Source of the DNA: JAYVJH01 sp043777595
GTDB taxonomy: Bacteria; Bacteroidota; Bacteroidia; Cytophagales; Spirosomataceae
Assembly (NCBI GenBank): GCA_043777595.1
Contig: JAYWHT010000051.1
Span: 1-48,174, forward strand
Length of the DNA stretch: 48,174 bases
Direction: 5' to 3'
The position numbers and the translations under genes were made by a program. Under the pieces are notes generated by a model. It worked only from the letters and a program-made list of their open reading frames with translations. It was not told the DNA's origin and did not search any database. Below are positions 27,221-36,076 of this stretch, one piece after another. Each line of letters opens with the position of its first letter. Position 1 is the stretch's first letter.

Positions 27221-27910
27221 ATGCGAGCAAAAATATTATATGTCGAAGACGACCCCAATCTGGGATTTGTTACCAAAGACAATCTCGAACTAAACAACTA
27301 TGAGATAGTACACTGCACCGACGGCCTGAGCGGCTGGCGGGCTTTTGAGGCTACCCATTGCGACCTTTGTGTATTAGATGTAATGCTGCCCGAAATGGAC
27401 GGATTTTCGTTAGCAAAACGTATTCGTGATGTAGATGCACAAGTACCAATTTTGTTTTTGACGGCTCGCTCTCTACAAGAAGATAAACTACACGGCCTCA
27501 GACTTGGTGGCGACGACTACCTCACCAAGCCGTTTAGTATGGAAGAACTAATGCTCAAAATAGAAATTTTTTTGCGCCGAAGTACTCGAAAAGTCTATAA
27601 TATAAAAGAAGCTGTTGGTTCGCAAATTGGCACTTATCTATTTGATTTTCAGAAACTAACACTCAAAAATACAACTCATTCGCATACGCTCACCTACCGT
27701 GAGGCAGAGGTACTTAGGTATTTGGCCGAACGCCCAAACGAGGTTGTCAAGCGTAACGATATGCTCAAAGCCATCTGGGGCGACGACGACTATTTTATGG
27801 GTCGCAGCCTCGATGTGTTTATTTCAAGACTTAGAAAATACCTATTGGCCGACCCTTCGCTCAAAATTGAGAGTATTCATGGGGTGGGTTTTAGGTTCAA
27901 TGACTATTAG
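27221..27910 (+). CDS. OmpR-family response regulator
   Basis: A 229-residue DNA-binding response regulator. The receiver domain (about 4-118) has the acidic pair in YVEDDPN, phospho-acceptor Asp53 (CVLDVMLPEMDG) and Lys103 (LTKPFS). The C-terminal winged helix (about 130-228) has the OmpR pattern LTYREAEVLRYLAERPNEVV and the DVFISRLRKYL recognition helix. It pairs with the kinase upstream. The aminotransferase gene follows 14 bp later, probably in the same transcript. Confidence 0.95.
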   Translation: MRAKILYVEDDPNLGFVTKDNLELNNYEIVHCTDGLSGWRAFEATHCDLCVLDVMLPEMDGFSLAKRIRDVDAQVPILFLTARSLQEDKLHGLRLGGDDYLTKPFSMEELMLKIEIFLRRSTRKVYNIKEAVGSQIGTYLFDFQKLTLKNTTHSHTLTYREAEVLRYLAERPNEVVKRNDMLKAIWGDDDYFMGRSLDVFISRLRKYLLADPSLKIESIHGVGFRFNDY

Positions 27911-27924
27911 CCAAATATGACTCT

Positions 27925-29037
27925 ATGCAATATAACAGAATGCCTATCGAAATCGAGTCGCCAGAAGAAGTTGGCTATGATACAATCCGTTATAATTTGT
28001 CCGAAAGCTCTGTCAGAGACCGTACTTTGGGAGAATTAAACATTGATTTGAGTAGCGTTGTATTGGCATATTCAGAACATCGAGGTATATTGCCACTCCG
28101 CCAAATCATTGCCGAAGAAAGTCCAATATTAAGCGCAGACCAAGTGCTTATAACAACGGGTGCGGCCATGGCTTTGTTTATAGTTTCAACGACTTTACTC
28201 AAAACTTCTGACCATCTGATAGTGATTAGGCCCAACTACGCTACCAATATCGAAACGCCACGAGCTATTGGCTGCCAAATGTCGGTCATTGATTTAGAAT
28301 TTGATAAAGGCTTTGACCTTGACCCAGCACAAATCAAGGCCGCCCTCAGATCCAATACCAAGCTCATCAGCATCACTAATCCACATAACCCAACAAGCAA
28401 ACTGTTTTCGGAAGCTACCATACGAGCCATCGTGGCCATTGCCGAAGAAAATGACTGCTATTTGATAGTGGACGAAACCTACCGAGACCTAAACTTTCAG
28501 ACACCGCTTCGGCCTTACGCTGCTACGCTGTCTGACAAAGTGATTTCGATTTGTTCGCTCTCAAAAGCCTTTGGAGTGCCTGGTATCAGAATCGGTTGGT
28601 TGATTTGTAGAGACCCAAACTTGATGTACAAACTATTGGCCGCCAAAGAACAAATAATATTGGGTAACTCAATAATCGACGAAACCATTGCGCTACACTT
28701 ACTGACCCAAAAAACCACGCTACTGCCAGTTATTCATGCTCAGATTCAAGAAAACTATGCTGTTTTCAAACAATGGGCCAGTAGTCAGACTCTTATAGAA
28801 TATGTGATGCCCGAGGCGGGTGGGGTTTGTTTTGTAAGACTAAAAGCCGAGTATGATTTGGACTTTGACGCTTTTCGCCAAAACCTCTACAATACGCACC
28901 AGACTTTTGTAGGTTTTGGGCATTGGTTCGAGCAGTCGGAGCGGTATTTTAGATTGGGCTTTGCCTATCCGTCTGCCACCGAACTGGCCGAGGGGCTACG
29001 TTGTTTTGAGGAGTGTTTGAAAGAAAATAGTAGATAA
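27925..29037 (+). CDS. PLP-dependent class I/II aminotransferase
   Basis: A 370-residue fold-type-I aminotransferase. Key features are the PLP-phosphate contact region ITTGAAMAL, NPHNPTSKLFS, the pyridine-nitrogen Asp in LIVDETYRDL, the Schiff-base lysine Lys214 (CSLSKAFGVPGIRIGW) and a C-terminal carboxylate-binding Arg (ERYFRLGFAYP). A second ATG at residue 6 is an alternative start. Substrate cannot be assigned. It follows the response regulator by 14 bp, so it may be a target or passenger of that operon. Confidence 0.88.
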   Translation: MQYNRMPIEIESPEEVGYDTIRYNLSESSVRDRTLGELNIDLSSVVLAYSEHRGILPLRQIIAEESPILSADQVLITTGAAMALFIVSTTLLKTSDHLIVIRPNYATNIETPRAIGCQMSVIDLEFDKGFDLDPAQIKAALRSNTKLISITNPHNPTSKLFSEATIRAIVAIAEENDCYLIVDETYRDLNFQTPLRPYAATLSDKVISICSLSKAFGVPGIRIGWLICRDPNLMYKLLAAKEQIILGNSIIDETIALHLLTQKTTLLPVIHAQIQENYAVFKQWASSQTLIEYVMPEAGGVCFVRLKAEYDLDFDAFRQNLYNTHQTFVGFGHWFEQSERYFRLGFAYPSATELAEGLRCFEECLKENSR

Positions 29038-29052
29038 GTGATAAAGATTGAA

Positions 29053-29086
29053 TTTGAAATTTTTATATTAAAACTGATTATATTTG
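29053..29086 (+). promoter_or_regulatory. Consensus Bacteroidota promoter
   Basis: TTTG (29053-29056) and an exact TATATTTG (29079-29086, consensus TAnnTTTG) are 22 bp apart. The ATG at 29116 lies 29 bp downstream. This is the best promoter match I found in the window, and it shows that the upstream in-frame start at 29038 is not used. Confidence 0.6.
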
Positions 29087-29115
29087 TACTCTATAATTTT
29101 AAAATCATAAGGTTT

Positions 29116-29493
29116 ATGTCAATCATCAAGCTACCACTACTTTTTGAAGGTTCGCAGGGCGAAAAACGAATTTATACTTTGTTCGACTCTGGGGCTACTT
29201 TTTCGTGTATTCATCCAGATGCGGTTGATGGCTTAGAAACAGCCGTAAAACTATACCGCCCCATGGAAGTAGCTACCGCAGCCGCTGGCCACTACCTTAA
29301 AATAGAGTATCGCATTTCTGTTGATTTTTATATCAACGACGTACGTCTTTCCGATGAGTTTTTTGTTATTCCAGGTTTGTCGGAAGATGCTATTTTAGGT
29401 GTTAATACTTTTCAAAAATGGCGTATCAAACTTGATTTTGAGCATGATAGCGTTTTTGTGGATCCAAAAGTAGCAAAAGCGATGCTGAAATAA
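29116..29493 (+). CDS. Retropepsin-like aspartic protease
   Basis: A 125-residue protein from ATG 29116 (MSIIKLPLLFEG), the size of a retroviral-type protease monomer. The catalytic motif is LFDSGATFSCI with Asp24-Ser-Gly-Ala. The second conserved element, AILGVNTFQKW (hydrophobic-hydrophobic-Gly), follows at about residues 95-105, as in dimeric retropepsins. No signal peptide or membrane segment is present, so a cytosolic homodimer is likely. Cellular role unknown. The start is supported by an exact promoter match at 29053-29086. Confidence 0.8.
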   Translation: MSIIKLPLLFEGSQGEKRIYTLFDSGATFSCIHPDAVDGLETAVKLYRPMEVATAAAGHYLKIEYRISVDFYINDVRLSDEFFVIPGLSEDAILGVNTFQKWRIKLDFEHDSVFVDPKVAKAMLK

Positions 29494-29528
29494 GTAAACT
29501 GGTGTCGTCATTCATTGGCTCGCCAAAC

Positions 29529-29864
29529 TTACCCTCCTGCTTTTTTGACTTTGTAGCCTTTTGAGATAAGCAACGCCATTATTTTTTCTCTAAAATCGCC
29601 CTGAATCAATATCTCACCATCTTTGGCTGTTCCGCCTGTGCCACAGGCGTTTTTGAGTAGTTTGGCTATATTGGCCAAGTCTGGCTCGCTGCCTTCAAAA
29701 CCACAAACTGCCGTAACAACCTTGCCGCCCCCTTTTCGGTCAAGCCATATTTTTAGGTTTTGCTGCGCTGGCGGCAGCGACCGTGCCGATAGTTGGCCAT
29801 CATCGTTGTATTTAAAATCTGGGTCAGTTGAGAATACAATTCCTGTTCGGTTTTTTTTTGACAT
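29529..29864 (-). CDS. yciH: SUI1/eIF1-like translation factor YciH
   Basis: A 111-residue protein with the SUI1 domain (about 35-108): KIWLDRKGGGKVVTAVCGF, the CGTGGTAKDGEILIQGD core and the C-terminal FREKIMALLISKGYKVKKAGG. Related to eukaryotic eIF1; bacterial members affect start-site fidelity of translation in vitro. Length and motifs are standard. It is convergent with the retropepsin gene (35-bp gap, no clear terminator) and divergent from the DUF1080 gene. Confidence 0.93.
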   Translation of the reverse strand: MSKKNRTGIVFSTDPDFKYNDDGQLSARSLPPAQQNLKIWLDRKGGGKVVTAVCGFEGSEPDLANIAKLLKNACGTGGTAKDGEILIQGDFREKIMALLISKGYKVKKAGG

Positions 29865-29892
29865 AATTTTATGGGAATGACATTGAATTTTA

Positions 29893-29913
29893 GATGTTGG
29901 ACGTTGGATTTTT
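29893..29913. repeat. Short heptanucleotide run
   Basis: Three 7-mers, GATGTTG, GACGTTG, GATTTTT, between the yciH start and the DUF1080 promoter region; period-7 like the longer arrays. Confidence 0.4.
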
Positions 29914-29988
29914 GTTTAATATTGTACCTTAATTTAAACACCTTAATCCAAACAACAAAGTTGAGATTAGTATTTTTTGGGGAACAAA

Positions 29989-29996
29989 TACTTTTG
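29989..29996 (+). promoter_or_regulatory. Possible -7 box of the DUF1080 gene
   Basis: TACTTTTG matches TAnnTTTG exactly and lies 24 bp before ATG 30021. The best TTG upstream is about 25 bp away, slightly too far. Confidence 0.35.
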
Positions 29997-30020
29997 ATGC
30001 TGAAAAACAAACACAAATTT

Positions 30021-30767
30021 ATGAAAAGAAAAACAATTTTTGGTACAATGATGCTTGCCAGCACAATGGCCATTGCCCAACTACAACCAGCCAAAATGAC
30101 CCCAGAGTCGTCTGAAATTTGGGATCCGATTCCACGTGTCGTTACGCCTGGCACATCTGCCACTGCCCCCTCAGATGCCGTTGTGCTGTTTGACGGCAAA
30201 AACTTAGATAATTGGGTAGCAGCCAAAGATGGCAAATCGGCGCCCGCTTGGACGGTAGCCGATGGTGCAATGACAGTGTCAGCAGGCAAGGGCGACGTAC
30301 AAACAAAGCAAGAGTTTGGCAATTTTCAGTTACATATTGAGTTTCGGACTCCTGCCGTTGTCAAAGGCGATGGCCAGAACAGAGGCAATAGCGGTGTTTT
30401 TATGCAAGGGCTTTATGAGTTGCAAGTGTTGGACAATTACGAAAATCGTACTTACTCAAACGGGCAAGCGGGGTCGATTTACAAACAAAAAATGCCATTG
30501 GTCAATGCTTGCAAAAAGCCAGGCGAGTGGCAGACTTATGATGTGATTTATACTGCACCACAGTTCAACAAAGACGGTATGATGCTTACTTCGCCTTATA
30601 TTACGGTACTTCAAAATGGTATATTGGTTCAGAATCACACCGAAATCAGAGGTACTACACCCTTTATTGGTTTGCCAGTGGTAGCACCGCATGGCAAAGG
30701 GCCAATCAAACTACAAGATCATGGCAACCCAACCAGTTATCGTAATATCTGGATTCGGGAGATGTAG
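30021..30767 (+). CDS. DUF1080 (3-keto-disaccharide hydrolase-like) protein
   Basis: 248 residues from ATG 30021, where a proper signal peptide begins (MKRKTIFGTMMLASTMAIAQ). The frame is open 50 codons further up, but that part overlaps a possible promoter. The DUF1080 concanavalin-like domain (about 60-247) has the characteristic opening VVLFDGKNLDNWVA, the RGNSGVFMQGLYELQVLDNY core and the ending PIKLQDHGNPTSYRNIWIREM. Members bind or cleave glycosides, some as 3-keto-glycoside hydrolases, in the periplasm or at the surface. A strong terminator follows. Confidence 0.92.
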   Translation: MKRKTIFGTMMLASTMAIAQLQPAKMTPESSEIWDPIPRVVTPGTSATAPSDAVVLFDGKNLDNWVAAKDGKSAPAWTVADGAMTVSAGKGDVQTKQEFGNFQLHIEFRTPAVVKGDGQNRGNSGVFMQGLYELQVLDNYENRTYSNGQAGSIYKQKMPLVNACKKPGEWQTYDVIYTAPQFNKDGMMLTSPYITVLQNGILVQNHTEIRGTTPFIGLPVVAPHGKGPIKLQDHGNPTSYRNIWIREM

Positions 30768-30779
30768 TATAGTACGGAG

Positions 30780-30817
30780 TTGGGGTTGTGAAAAAGACTA
30801 CACAACCCCAATTTTTT
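30780..30817 (+). terminator. Intrinsic terminator after DUF1080 gene
   Basis: 11-bp perfect stem (30780-30790 with 30801-30811), 10-nt loop, T-run to 30817. Confidence 0.9.
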
Positions 30818-30838
30818 AATATAACCACTCAGCCATCA

Positions 30839-32395
30839 ATGAAACACCTCACGTTATCGTTTTTTGTATTGTCATTCTCTTTGTTTGCCTACACTATTCA
30901 AGGCCAAGAGGCAAAACCGCCTTTTCAGATTATATTACCATCTCAACCCGACTGGAACGTTGCCCCAGAGGGTAGTCGCATTGATTTTCAGATTGGTAGT
31001 AATGCCGAAAATGCCTTTTTTAGTCTCGTGCAGGGGCGCATTGAGGGTATGAGTTTCGATTCGCTGGGGCATTTTGGCTGGACACCCAGCTATGACATGG
31101 CCGACAGAATTAACACAAAAAAGGTTGTACTGTTACTCATAAAAGCACAAAACAACAAAGGCGAAACTACTACACGAACCATAGAACTGGAAGTAAGCCA
31201 TACCAATCGGCCACCTCAAATTGAAGAATTACAGCCCTATTATGTGCAATTTAGAACATTAAACGTCTATAAAATCGATGCCCAGTTGTTGAGAGACGAT
31301 GACGGCGACCCCGTTGTGATTGTGCCTATTGCAGAGCTATTGCCCGAAGGCATGAAACTCACATCGCAGGGTGAATTTACGTGGCAACCATCACAAACGC
31401 AATTTAACCAACTCAAAAATAAACCGCTTTATATTGATTTTTATTTGGAAGACCAGCCCCGCAAAGCACGCTCCAAAGGTAGAATAAGAGTACAAGCCAC
31501 TCAGCTTGATTTGCCCCCCAATATTATACAAATACCACAGAGCGAGCAGTACGACTTGAAAGAAAATACAACGATTGACCTCAAATTTTACTTGTCTGAC
31601 CCCAATGGCGATGACGATATTGTAGCTTTTGATTTTGTGTCGGACAATGCCCAAGTTCCAGCCAAGGCTCTCATCAAAAATACCGCCAATCAATATGAAT
31701 TTATCTGGACACCTACCTACGATTTTGTCAAAGACCCGTTAGACTCACTTTCGTTTAGTATTACTTTTTTTGTGATTGATAAAAACCAAAAACGAGACGA
31801 GCGCAAAATATACTTTACCGTCAGAAATGCCGTCAATGAAACATTAAAAGACAAACAACTCTATGGCCAATACAAATCGGCATTGGTTGAAGCGTGGAAT
31901 TTATTAGAACAGCTTTCTGAAAAAGAACAAACATTGAAACAGGCTTACTTGCAAGCCAAAAAAGGAAAACGCAATCGGTCAGTTACCACGGCTACGTTGG
32001 GGGCGGTTACGGGCATATCGCCAGTTGTTATCAAAACGACTGACAACCGAACGATTGTGTCGGCTATTGGTGGTACGGCTATCTTGACGATTGGCACACT
32101 CGAAGCCACAGAAGTCATTGGCAAGTCGCTCAAAGATATTTTGGAACGGTATAATTATGTATTAGAAAAAAAAATAGAGATTCAGAGTAAAGGCGATGTT
32201 TTTGCCCGTGAATATGCGCTCAAATCGGCTCGCCGAACGGCAGAGTATATTCACAAAAAAGACGATTTTAAACTCGCTCTCATTCTCAAAGGGCCTGTTA
32301 CGCTCGACTTAGATGCTACTTGGGAAAACAAAAAAGAAGCGACCGATAAGGCTATCGGTCGCTCGTTTAAAGACTTTTTGAGTTTTGAAGATTGA
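30839..32395 (+). CDS. Periplasmic Ig-like domain protein
   Basis: 518 residues from ATG 30839, which opens a signal peptide (MKHLTLSFFVLSFSLFAYTIQG). The GTG at 30788 lies inside the preceding terminator and is rejected. About three cadherin/Ig-like repeats follow, with the putative-Ig signatures FGWTPSYD, FTWQPSQTQF and FIWTPTYDF, each preceded by a short Gly/Asp turn, and NRPPQI or LPPNI linkers. The C-terminal third (about 340-518) is helical and charged, with a hydrophobic stretch near 400-440 (small-residue rich, ending IGGTAILTIGTLEAT) that could insert in a membrane. Function unknown. Only 6 bp separate its stop from the convergent M14 gene. Confidence 0.75.
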   Translation: MKHLTLSFFVLSFSLFAYTIQGQEAKPPFQIILPSQPDWNVAPEGSRIDFQIGSNAENAFFSLVQGRIEGMSFDSLGHFGWTPSYDMADRINTKKVVLLLIKAQNNKGETTTRTIELEVSHTNRPPQIEELQPYYVQFRTLNVYKIDAQLLRDDDGDPVVIVPIAELLPEGMKLTSQGEFTWQPSQTQFNQLKNKPLYIDFYLEDQPRKARSKGRIRVQATQLDLPPNIIQIPQSEQYDLKENTTIDLKFYLSDPNGDDDIVAFDFVSDNAQVPAKALIKNTANQYEFIWTPTYDFVKDPLDSLSFSITFFVIDKNQKRDERKIYFTVRNAVNETLKDKQLYGQYKSALVEAWNLLEQLSEKEQTLKQAYLQAKKGKRNRSVTTATLGAVTGISPVVIKTTDNRTIVSAIGGTAILTIGTLEATEVIGKSLKDILERYNYVLEKKIEIQSKGDVFAREYALKSARRTAEYIHKKDDFKLALILKGPVTLDLDATWENKKEATDKAIGRSFKDFLSFED

Positions 32396-32401
32396 TTGAG
32401 C

Positions 32402-34921
32402 CTACGGCACCAAAAACACTGCATTACTAAAAATAAGTTTGCCGTTGTACCAAAAACCTCTGAATAAAGGGTCATTGGCCATATATATTACTTTGCCTCG
32501 GCCTATTTCTTCGACACCATAAAAAAGCGTATTTTGTAGTTTTTCTTTTGCATTTTTACCTACAAATCCAGCTACATAGCCTTCTTTTTCTTTTTTGAGA
32601 TAGCCTACATTCCAGCCATCTTTCAAAAACTCGTAGTTGTAGGTATTGTTTACAAGTGCATAAAAATAGTCGGGCATACCAAAAGCCAGCGGGTGCGTGT
32701 TGTCGAGTTTGATTTTATAGATACTACCAGGTGTTTCGTCAGAGACTGATTCACGCTCACGATTGGCATATATTTTTAGTGAATCTGCCCCTTTTTTCTT
32801 TTCGTCTTTCCGAGTTTTAAGACCAAAGCCGTCTTTATCGGCCAAAATACCTGTTGAATTTTCTAACAATATCAATTTTCCGCCACCACGTAACCAATCT
32901 TTTAGAGGCTGTATTTGGCTTTCTTTTATCAAGTTAGAGCCATAACCAGACGGTACGACAAGCACGTCGAGTTTGGTAAAAGGCAAACCACCTCGGCCAT
33001 TTGGGTCAATGAGCGTGATGGGGTATTTGAGTTCTTGGTCAAAATAATGCCAGACTTCGCCCACAGCCGTCATAGACGTACCCTCGCCTGCAATGAGGCC
33101 CACACGTGGCGTTTTGATAGAATATACAAAATCTGAACCAAAGTCTGAACCCTTGGCCACGCCACCTGTTTCGGTAGTTGTGAGGGTTATGCCAAGTCGG
33201 TTGGCTTCGTCTATGATTATTTTGTCAAATTTTTCGCCCATCGCTTCGTTGCCTGCACGAGTCATAATGAGCGTACCAGCGGCGTAAGTTTTGTTGTTGA
33301 GGTCAAATGTTTTTTCGGCAATTCGTACCTTGATTTTATTTTTTAGAACAGCAGCCAATAGCTTGACATCTTCGGCAGACCGCCAGTTAGCAAGGTAGGC
33401 GTAAGGCTTATTTTGATTGACCAATGACGATTGACTAATGACTAACGACCCCGGCCCAACTACTAATTTCTCTTTTACGCCATACGTTTTGAGGCCAAAA
33501 GCCAGCGGCACACACCACGAAGTGATGTCATAAGTGATGGAGTCTTCGAGCATTGGTTTGGTTTCAAACAGTATTTTGAGAAGTGTAGATTTGGGTTGAT
33601 AGGCACTGATGAGCAAGTCGTTGGCTTCGGTTTTGAATGTTTCTTCTTTTTGGGTCAAATAATTATAGCCAGAGAGTGCTTTTGAGTCGCTCGAATAGCC
33701 ATAAACGATTCGGTTTTTGTCCAATAGTTCTTTCAATGCTTTTATTTTACCCTCGTCGCCAGTAGTTTTGACAACATAGCCTTTGAACGTACCAATAGGG
33801 TTTGACTGCGATTTTTCAAAAAATTTCACAAACTCATCGGCTACTTTGGTCGGTCGGTCGGCGATGGCTTCGAGGGTAGCGATACTGGCTGTGGCCGAGT
33901 GTGCAATGCGGTCACGGAGTGTGAGTGTATCGCCTTCGCTGGTACGCTCGTAGGCAAGGCCAGCCACGCCACCGCCACCTTGCTCGTAGGTCATTCCAAT
34001 AGCGCCGTTGTAGGTTGGCCATGTGTCGCCGTAGCTTGGGTACAGCAAGTCAAACCGCTCTCGGGTGTAGTAGAGCCAGTTTTTGCGGTCAAAATATTTT
34101 TTGTTGTATGTACCAATTACGTCTTGCAGTTCTCTCTGCCAAAGCGTAATATCTTCGTGATAAGGCTTGGCGGCTGGTGCAAAATAGTATGGGCTATTTG
34201 GGCCCATTTCGTGAAAATCGCCATGAACCTGCGGCATCCAGTTGTGGTAGGCGGCTATGAGTTGGCTCGTAATTTCTTGTGTTTGCCAAGCCCAATCACG
34301 ATTTGGGTCAAACAAATAGTGCGTATAGCGACCACCCGGCCAAGGCTCGTTGTGTTCCCATGCGCTTGTGTTGGCGTTGGGTTCTGTTCCTATTTTTTGG
34401 TTATACCAGTTTACATATCGGTCGTGGCCGTCGGGGTTGAGGCAGGGAGCCAAAATAACGATACTGTTTTTCAATATTTTGGCCGATGTAGCATTGTTAG
34501 GTTGCAGCAATTCGTCCAATACTTTCATAAATGCCTCAGAACTTACGCCCTCATTGCCATGAACGTTGTAACTAAGCCATATAATTGGTTTACTGTCTTT
34601 GGCCGTAGGAGTGCCTGCCATCATACCAATACTTTTGAGGTGGTCGGTACGGATTTGCTCTAAGTTTTTGATGTTTTCGTCGGCACTTACTACCACAAAC
34701 ATAAGCGGTCGCTTTTCGTAAGTTTGGCCGTAATTTATAATCTTGACTTTGTTGGGCAACTGCTCCGCCACGTGTTCGGCATAGCGGTATATTTGGTGTG
34801 AAGGCGTAAAACGCTCGCCAACGGCATAGCCCAAAAATTGCTGTGGCGACTGCAAAGCATTTTGAGATTGAGCGCAAATACTTACTAAGAAAAGTAGGGC
34901 TACCAAAAATTGTTTTTTCAT
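32402..34921 (-). CDS. M14 family zinc carboxypeptidase, secreted
   Basis: An 839-residue metallopeptidase with a signal peptide (MKKQFLVALLFLVSICAQSQ). The M14 catalytic domain (about 35-370) has zinc ligands His121 and Glu124 (SYNVHGNEG) and His233 (QVHGDFHEMGPN), plus the NPDGHDRY substrate loop. The large C-terminal half includes a glutamine-amidotransferase-like region (RVGLIAGEG, LVVPSGYG), as in other Bacteroidota members of this group. Residues about 491-503 (SLVISQSSLVNQ) are encoded by five heptanucleotide repeats (33415-33449) and look inserted, yet the frame stays open. Probable periplasmic peptide degradation. Confidence 0.92.
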   Translation of the reverse strand: MKKQFLVALLFLVSICAQSQNALQSPQQFLGYAVGERFTPSHQIYRYAEHVAEQLPNKVKIINYGQTYEKRPLMFVVVSADENIKNLEQIRTDHLKSIGMMAGTPTAKDSKPIIWLSYNVHGNEGVSSEAFMKVLDELLQPNNATSAKILKNSIVILAPCLNPDGHDRYVNWYNQKIGTEPNANTSAWEHNEPWPGGRYTHYLFDPNRDWAWQTQEITSQLIAAYHNWMPQVHGDFHEMGPNSPYYFAPAAKPYHEDITLWQRELQDVIGTYNKKYFDRKNWLYYTRERFDLLYPSYGDTWPTYNGAIGMTYEQGGGGVAGLAYERTSEGDTLTLRDRIAHSATASIATLEAIADRPTKVADEFVKFFEKSQSNPIGTFKGYVVKTTGDEGKIKALKELLDKNRIVYGYSSDSKALSGYNYLTQKEETFKTEANDLLISAYQPKSTLLKILFETKPMLEDSITYDITSWCVPLAFGLKTYGVKEKLVVGPGSLVISQSSLVNQNKPYAYLANWRSAEDVKLLAAVLKNKIKVRIAEKTFDLNNKTYAAGTLIMTRAGNEAMGEKFDKIIIDEANRLGITLTTTETGGVAKGSDFGSDFVYSIKTPRVGLIAGEGTSMTAVGEVWHYFDQELKYPITLIDPNGRGGLPFTKLDVLVVPSGYGSNLIKESQIQPLKDWLRGGGKLILLENSTGILADKDGFGLKTRKDEKKKGADSLKIYANRERESVSDETPGSIYKIKLDNTHPLAFGMPDYFYALVNNTYNYEFLKDGWNVGYLKKEKEGYVAGFVGKNAKEKLQNTLFYGVEEIGRGKVIYMANDPLFRGFWYNGKLIFSNAVFLVP
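33415..33450. repeat. Heptanucleotide array inside the M14 peptidase gene
   Basis: Five perfect 7-mers on the plus strand: GATTGAC, CAATGAC, GATTGAC, TAATGAC, TAACGAC. This is the same xxxxGAC series as in the intergenic elements at 14813-14909 and 27120-27220. Read on the coding strand it gives about 12 codons without a stop. Confidence 0.8.
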
Positions 34922-35106
34922 TTGAAGATTTTAAATTGGGTTAATGAGTATGTCAAAGTATTAGGGCGGTGTCTTTGGGTATTATTATAAAAACACAACT
35001 CCCAAAGATACAATTTAAAGACAGAAAAGTTTTAAAAGTACCCTAATTTTAGTTTATTTTACAGTAAAATCAATAAAACACAATACCACAAAAACCACTA
35101 TACACA

Positions 35107-36027
35107 ATGCTCTGGGGAATAGATTTGGGAGGAACAAAAATTGAAGGCGTAATATTGTCGGCGGCCTCGCCCGATGCTGTCGTTGTCCGTAGGCGCATAG
35201 ATACAGAAGCCCACAAAGGCTACGACCACATCGTTTCGCAAATTTGTATGTTAGTCAGATTATTGGAAAACCAAACAGGACTAAAACCCCAAGCCATAGG
35301 CATAGCCACCCCAGGCACACACGACCCAGCTACCAACGCCATGAAAGGCTGCAATACCACGTGCCTGAATGGCCGTTTTTTGAGAGACGACTTAGTGGCC
35401 AAATTACAAATTCCCGTCCATCTGGCCAACGATGCCAACTGCTTTGCACTGGCCGAGGCTACGATGGGCGTGATACCCGACGTACTGACTGATTTTCGGT
35501 GTGTATTTGGAATAATAATGGGAACAGGCGTAGGTGGTGGTGTGGTTTTGAAAAGCCCCAATGGGCAGGTTTTTCCGCTCAATGGTTTGCATGGTATTGG
35601 TGGCGAATGGGGTCATAACATCTTGGAACACAACGGCTACGACTGCTACTGCGGCAAAAAAGGTTGTCGGGAACAAGTGCTTTCGGGGCCATCTTTGCAA
35701 AAATTTTATGAACAAAAAACAGGTAAGTCTTTTACACTCAAACAAATAATAGACAATCATAAACAGGGAAACGACTCAGCTGCTACCGAAACTGTGGACA
35801 GAATGTTGGAATATTTTGGCCGCTCACTCACAACAATTATCAACGTGCTCGACCCCGATGCCATTGTAGTTGGCGGTGGTCTGAGCAATATTGATTTGCT
35901 TTATACCGAAGGCATTGAGCGTGCCAAAAAGTACGTTTTCAATAATGGTATCATCAACACGCCTGTTCTCAGACCCAAACTTGGCGACAGTGCGGGAGTT
36001 TTTGGAGCAGCTATGCTGACAGTCTAA
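35107..36027 (+). CDS. ROK family sugar kinase
   Basis: A 306-residue ASKHA-fold kinase. Phosphate 1 motif is GIDLGGTKIEGVIL; catalytic Asp109 is in LANDANCFALAE; phosphate 2 is IIMGTGVGGGVVL. The ROK zinc site is His170 with Cys180, Cys182 and Cys187 (YDCYCGKKGC), preceded by GIGGEWGH with Glu167. The family phosphorylates glucose, fructose, N-acetylhexosamines and others; specificity is not evident. It has a full set of catalytic residues and no HTH, so it is an enzyme and not a repressor. A 15-bp hairpin follows. Confidence 0.93.
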   Translation: MLWGIDLGGTKIEGVILSAASPDAVVVRRRIDTEAHKGYDHIVSQICMLVRLLENQTGLKPQAIGIATPGTHDPATNAMKGCNTTCLNGRFLRDDLVAKLQIPVHLANDANCFALAEATMGVIPDVLTDFRCVFGIIMGTGVGGGVVLKSPNGQVFPLNGLHGIGGEWGHNILEHNGYDCYCGKKGCREQVLSGPSLQKFYEQKTGKSFTLKQIIDNHKQGNDSAATETVDRMLEYFGRSLTTIINVLDPDAIVVGGGLSNIDLLYTEGIERAKKYVFNNGIINTPVLRPKLGDSAGVFGAAMLTV

Positions 36028-36033
36028 AACACA

Positions 36034-36068
36034 ACGAGGTCCATTTGAAACTCTCAAATGGACCTCGT
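36034..36068. terminator. Bidirectional hairpin between ROK gene and pyk
   Basis: Perfect 15-bp stem (36034-36048 with 36054-36068) and a 5-nt loop. No T-run on either side; its position between converging genes suggests a shared stop. Confidence 0.7.
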
Positions 36069-36076
36069 CATAATTC

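Noticed and set aside
29038..29115. N-terminal extension of the retropepsin-like gene
   Set aside because: It overlaps an exact promoter match and reads as a hydrophobic stretch unlike the family.
30788..30838. GTG start for the Ig-like protein
   Set aside because: The GTG is in the stem of the preceding terminator; ATG 30839 starts a proper signal peptide.
33899..34663. 254-codon plus-strand open frame
   Set aside because: It is antisense to the M14 peptidase gene, has no family resemblance and is a shadow of its codon use.
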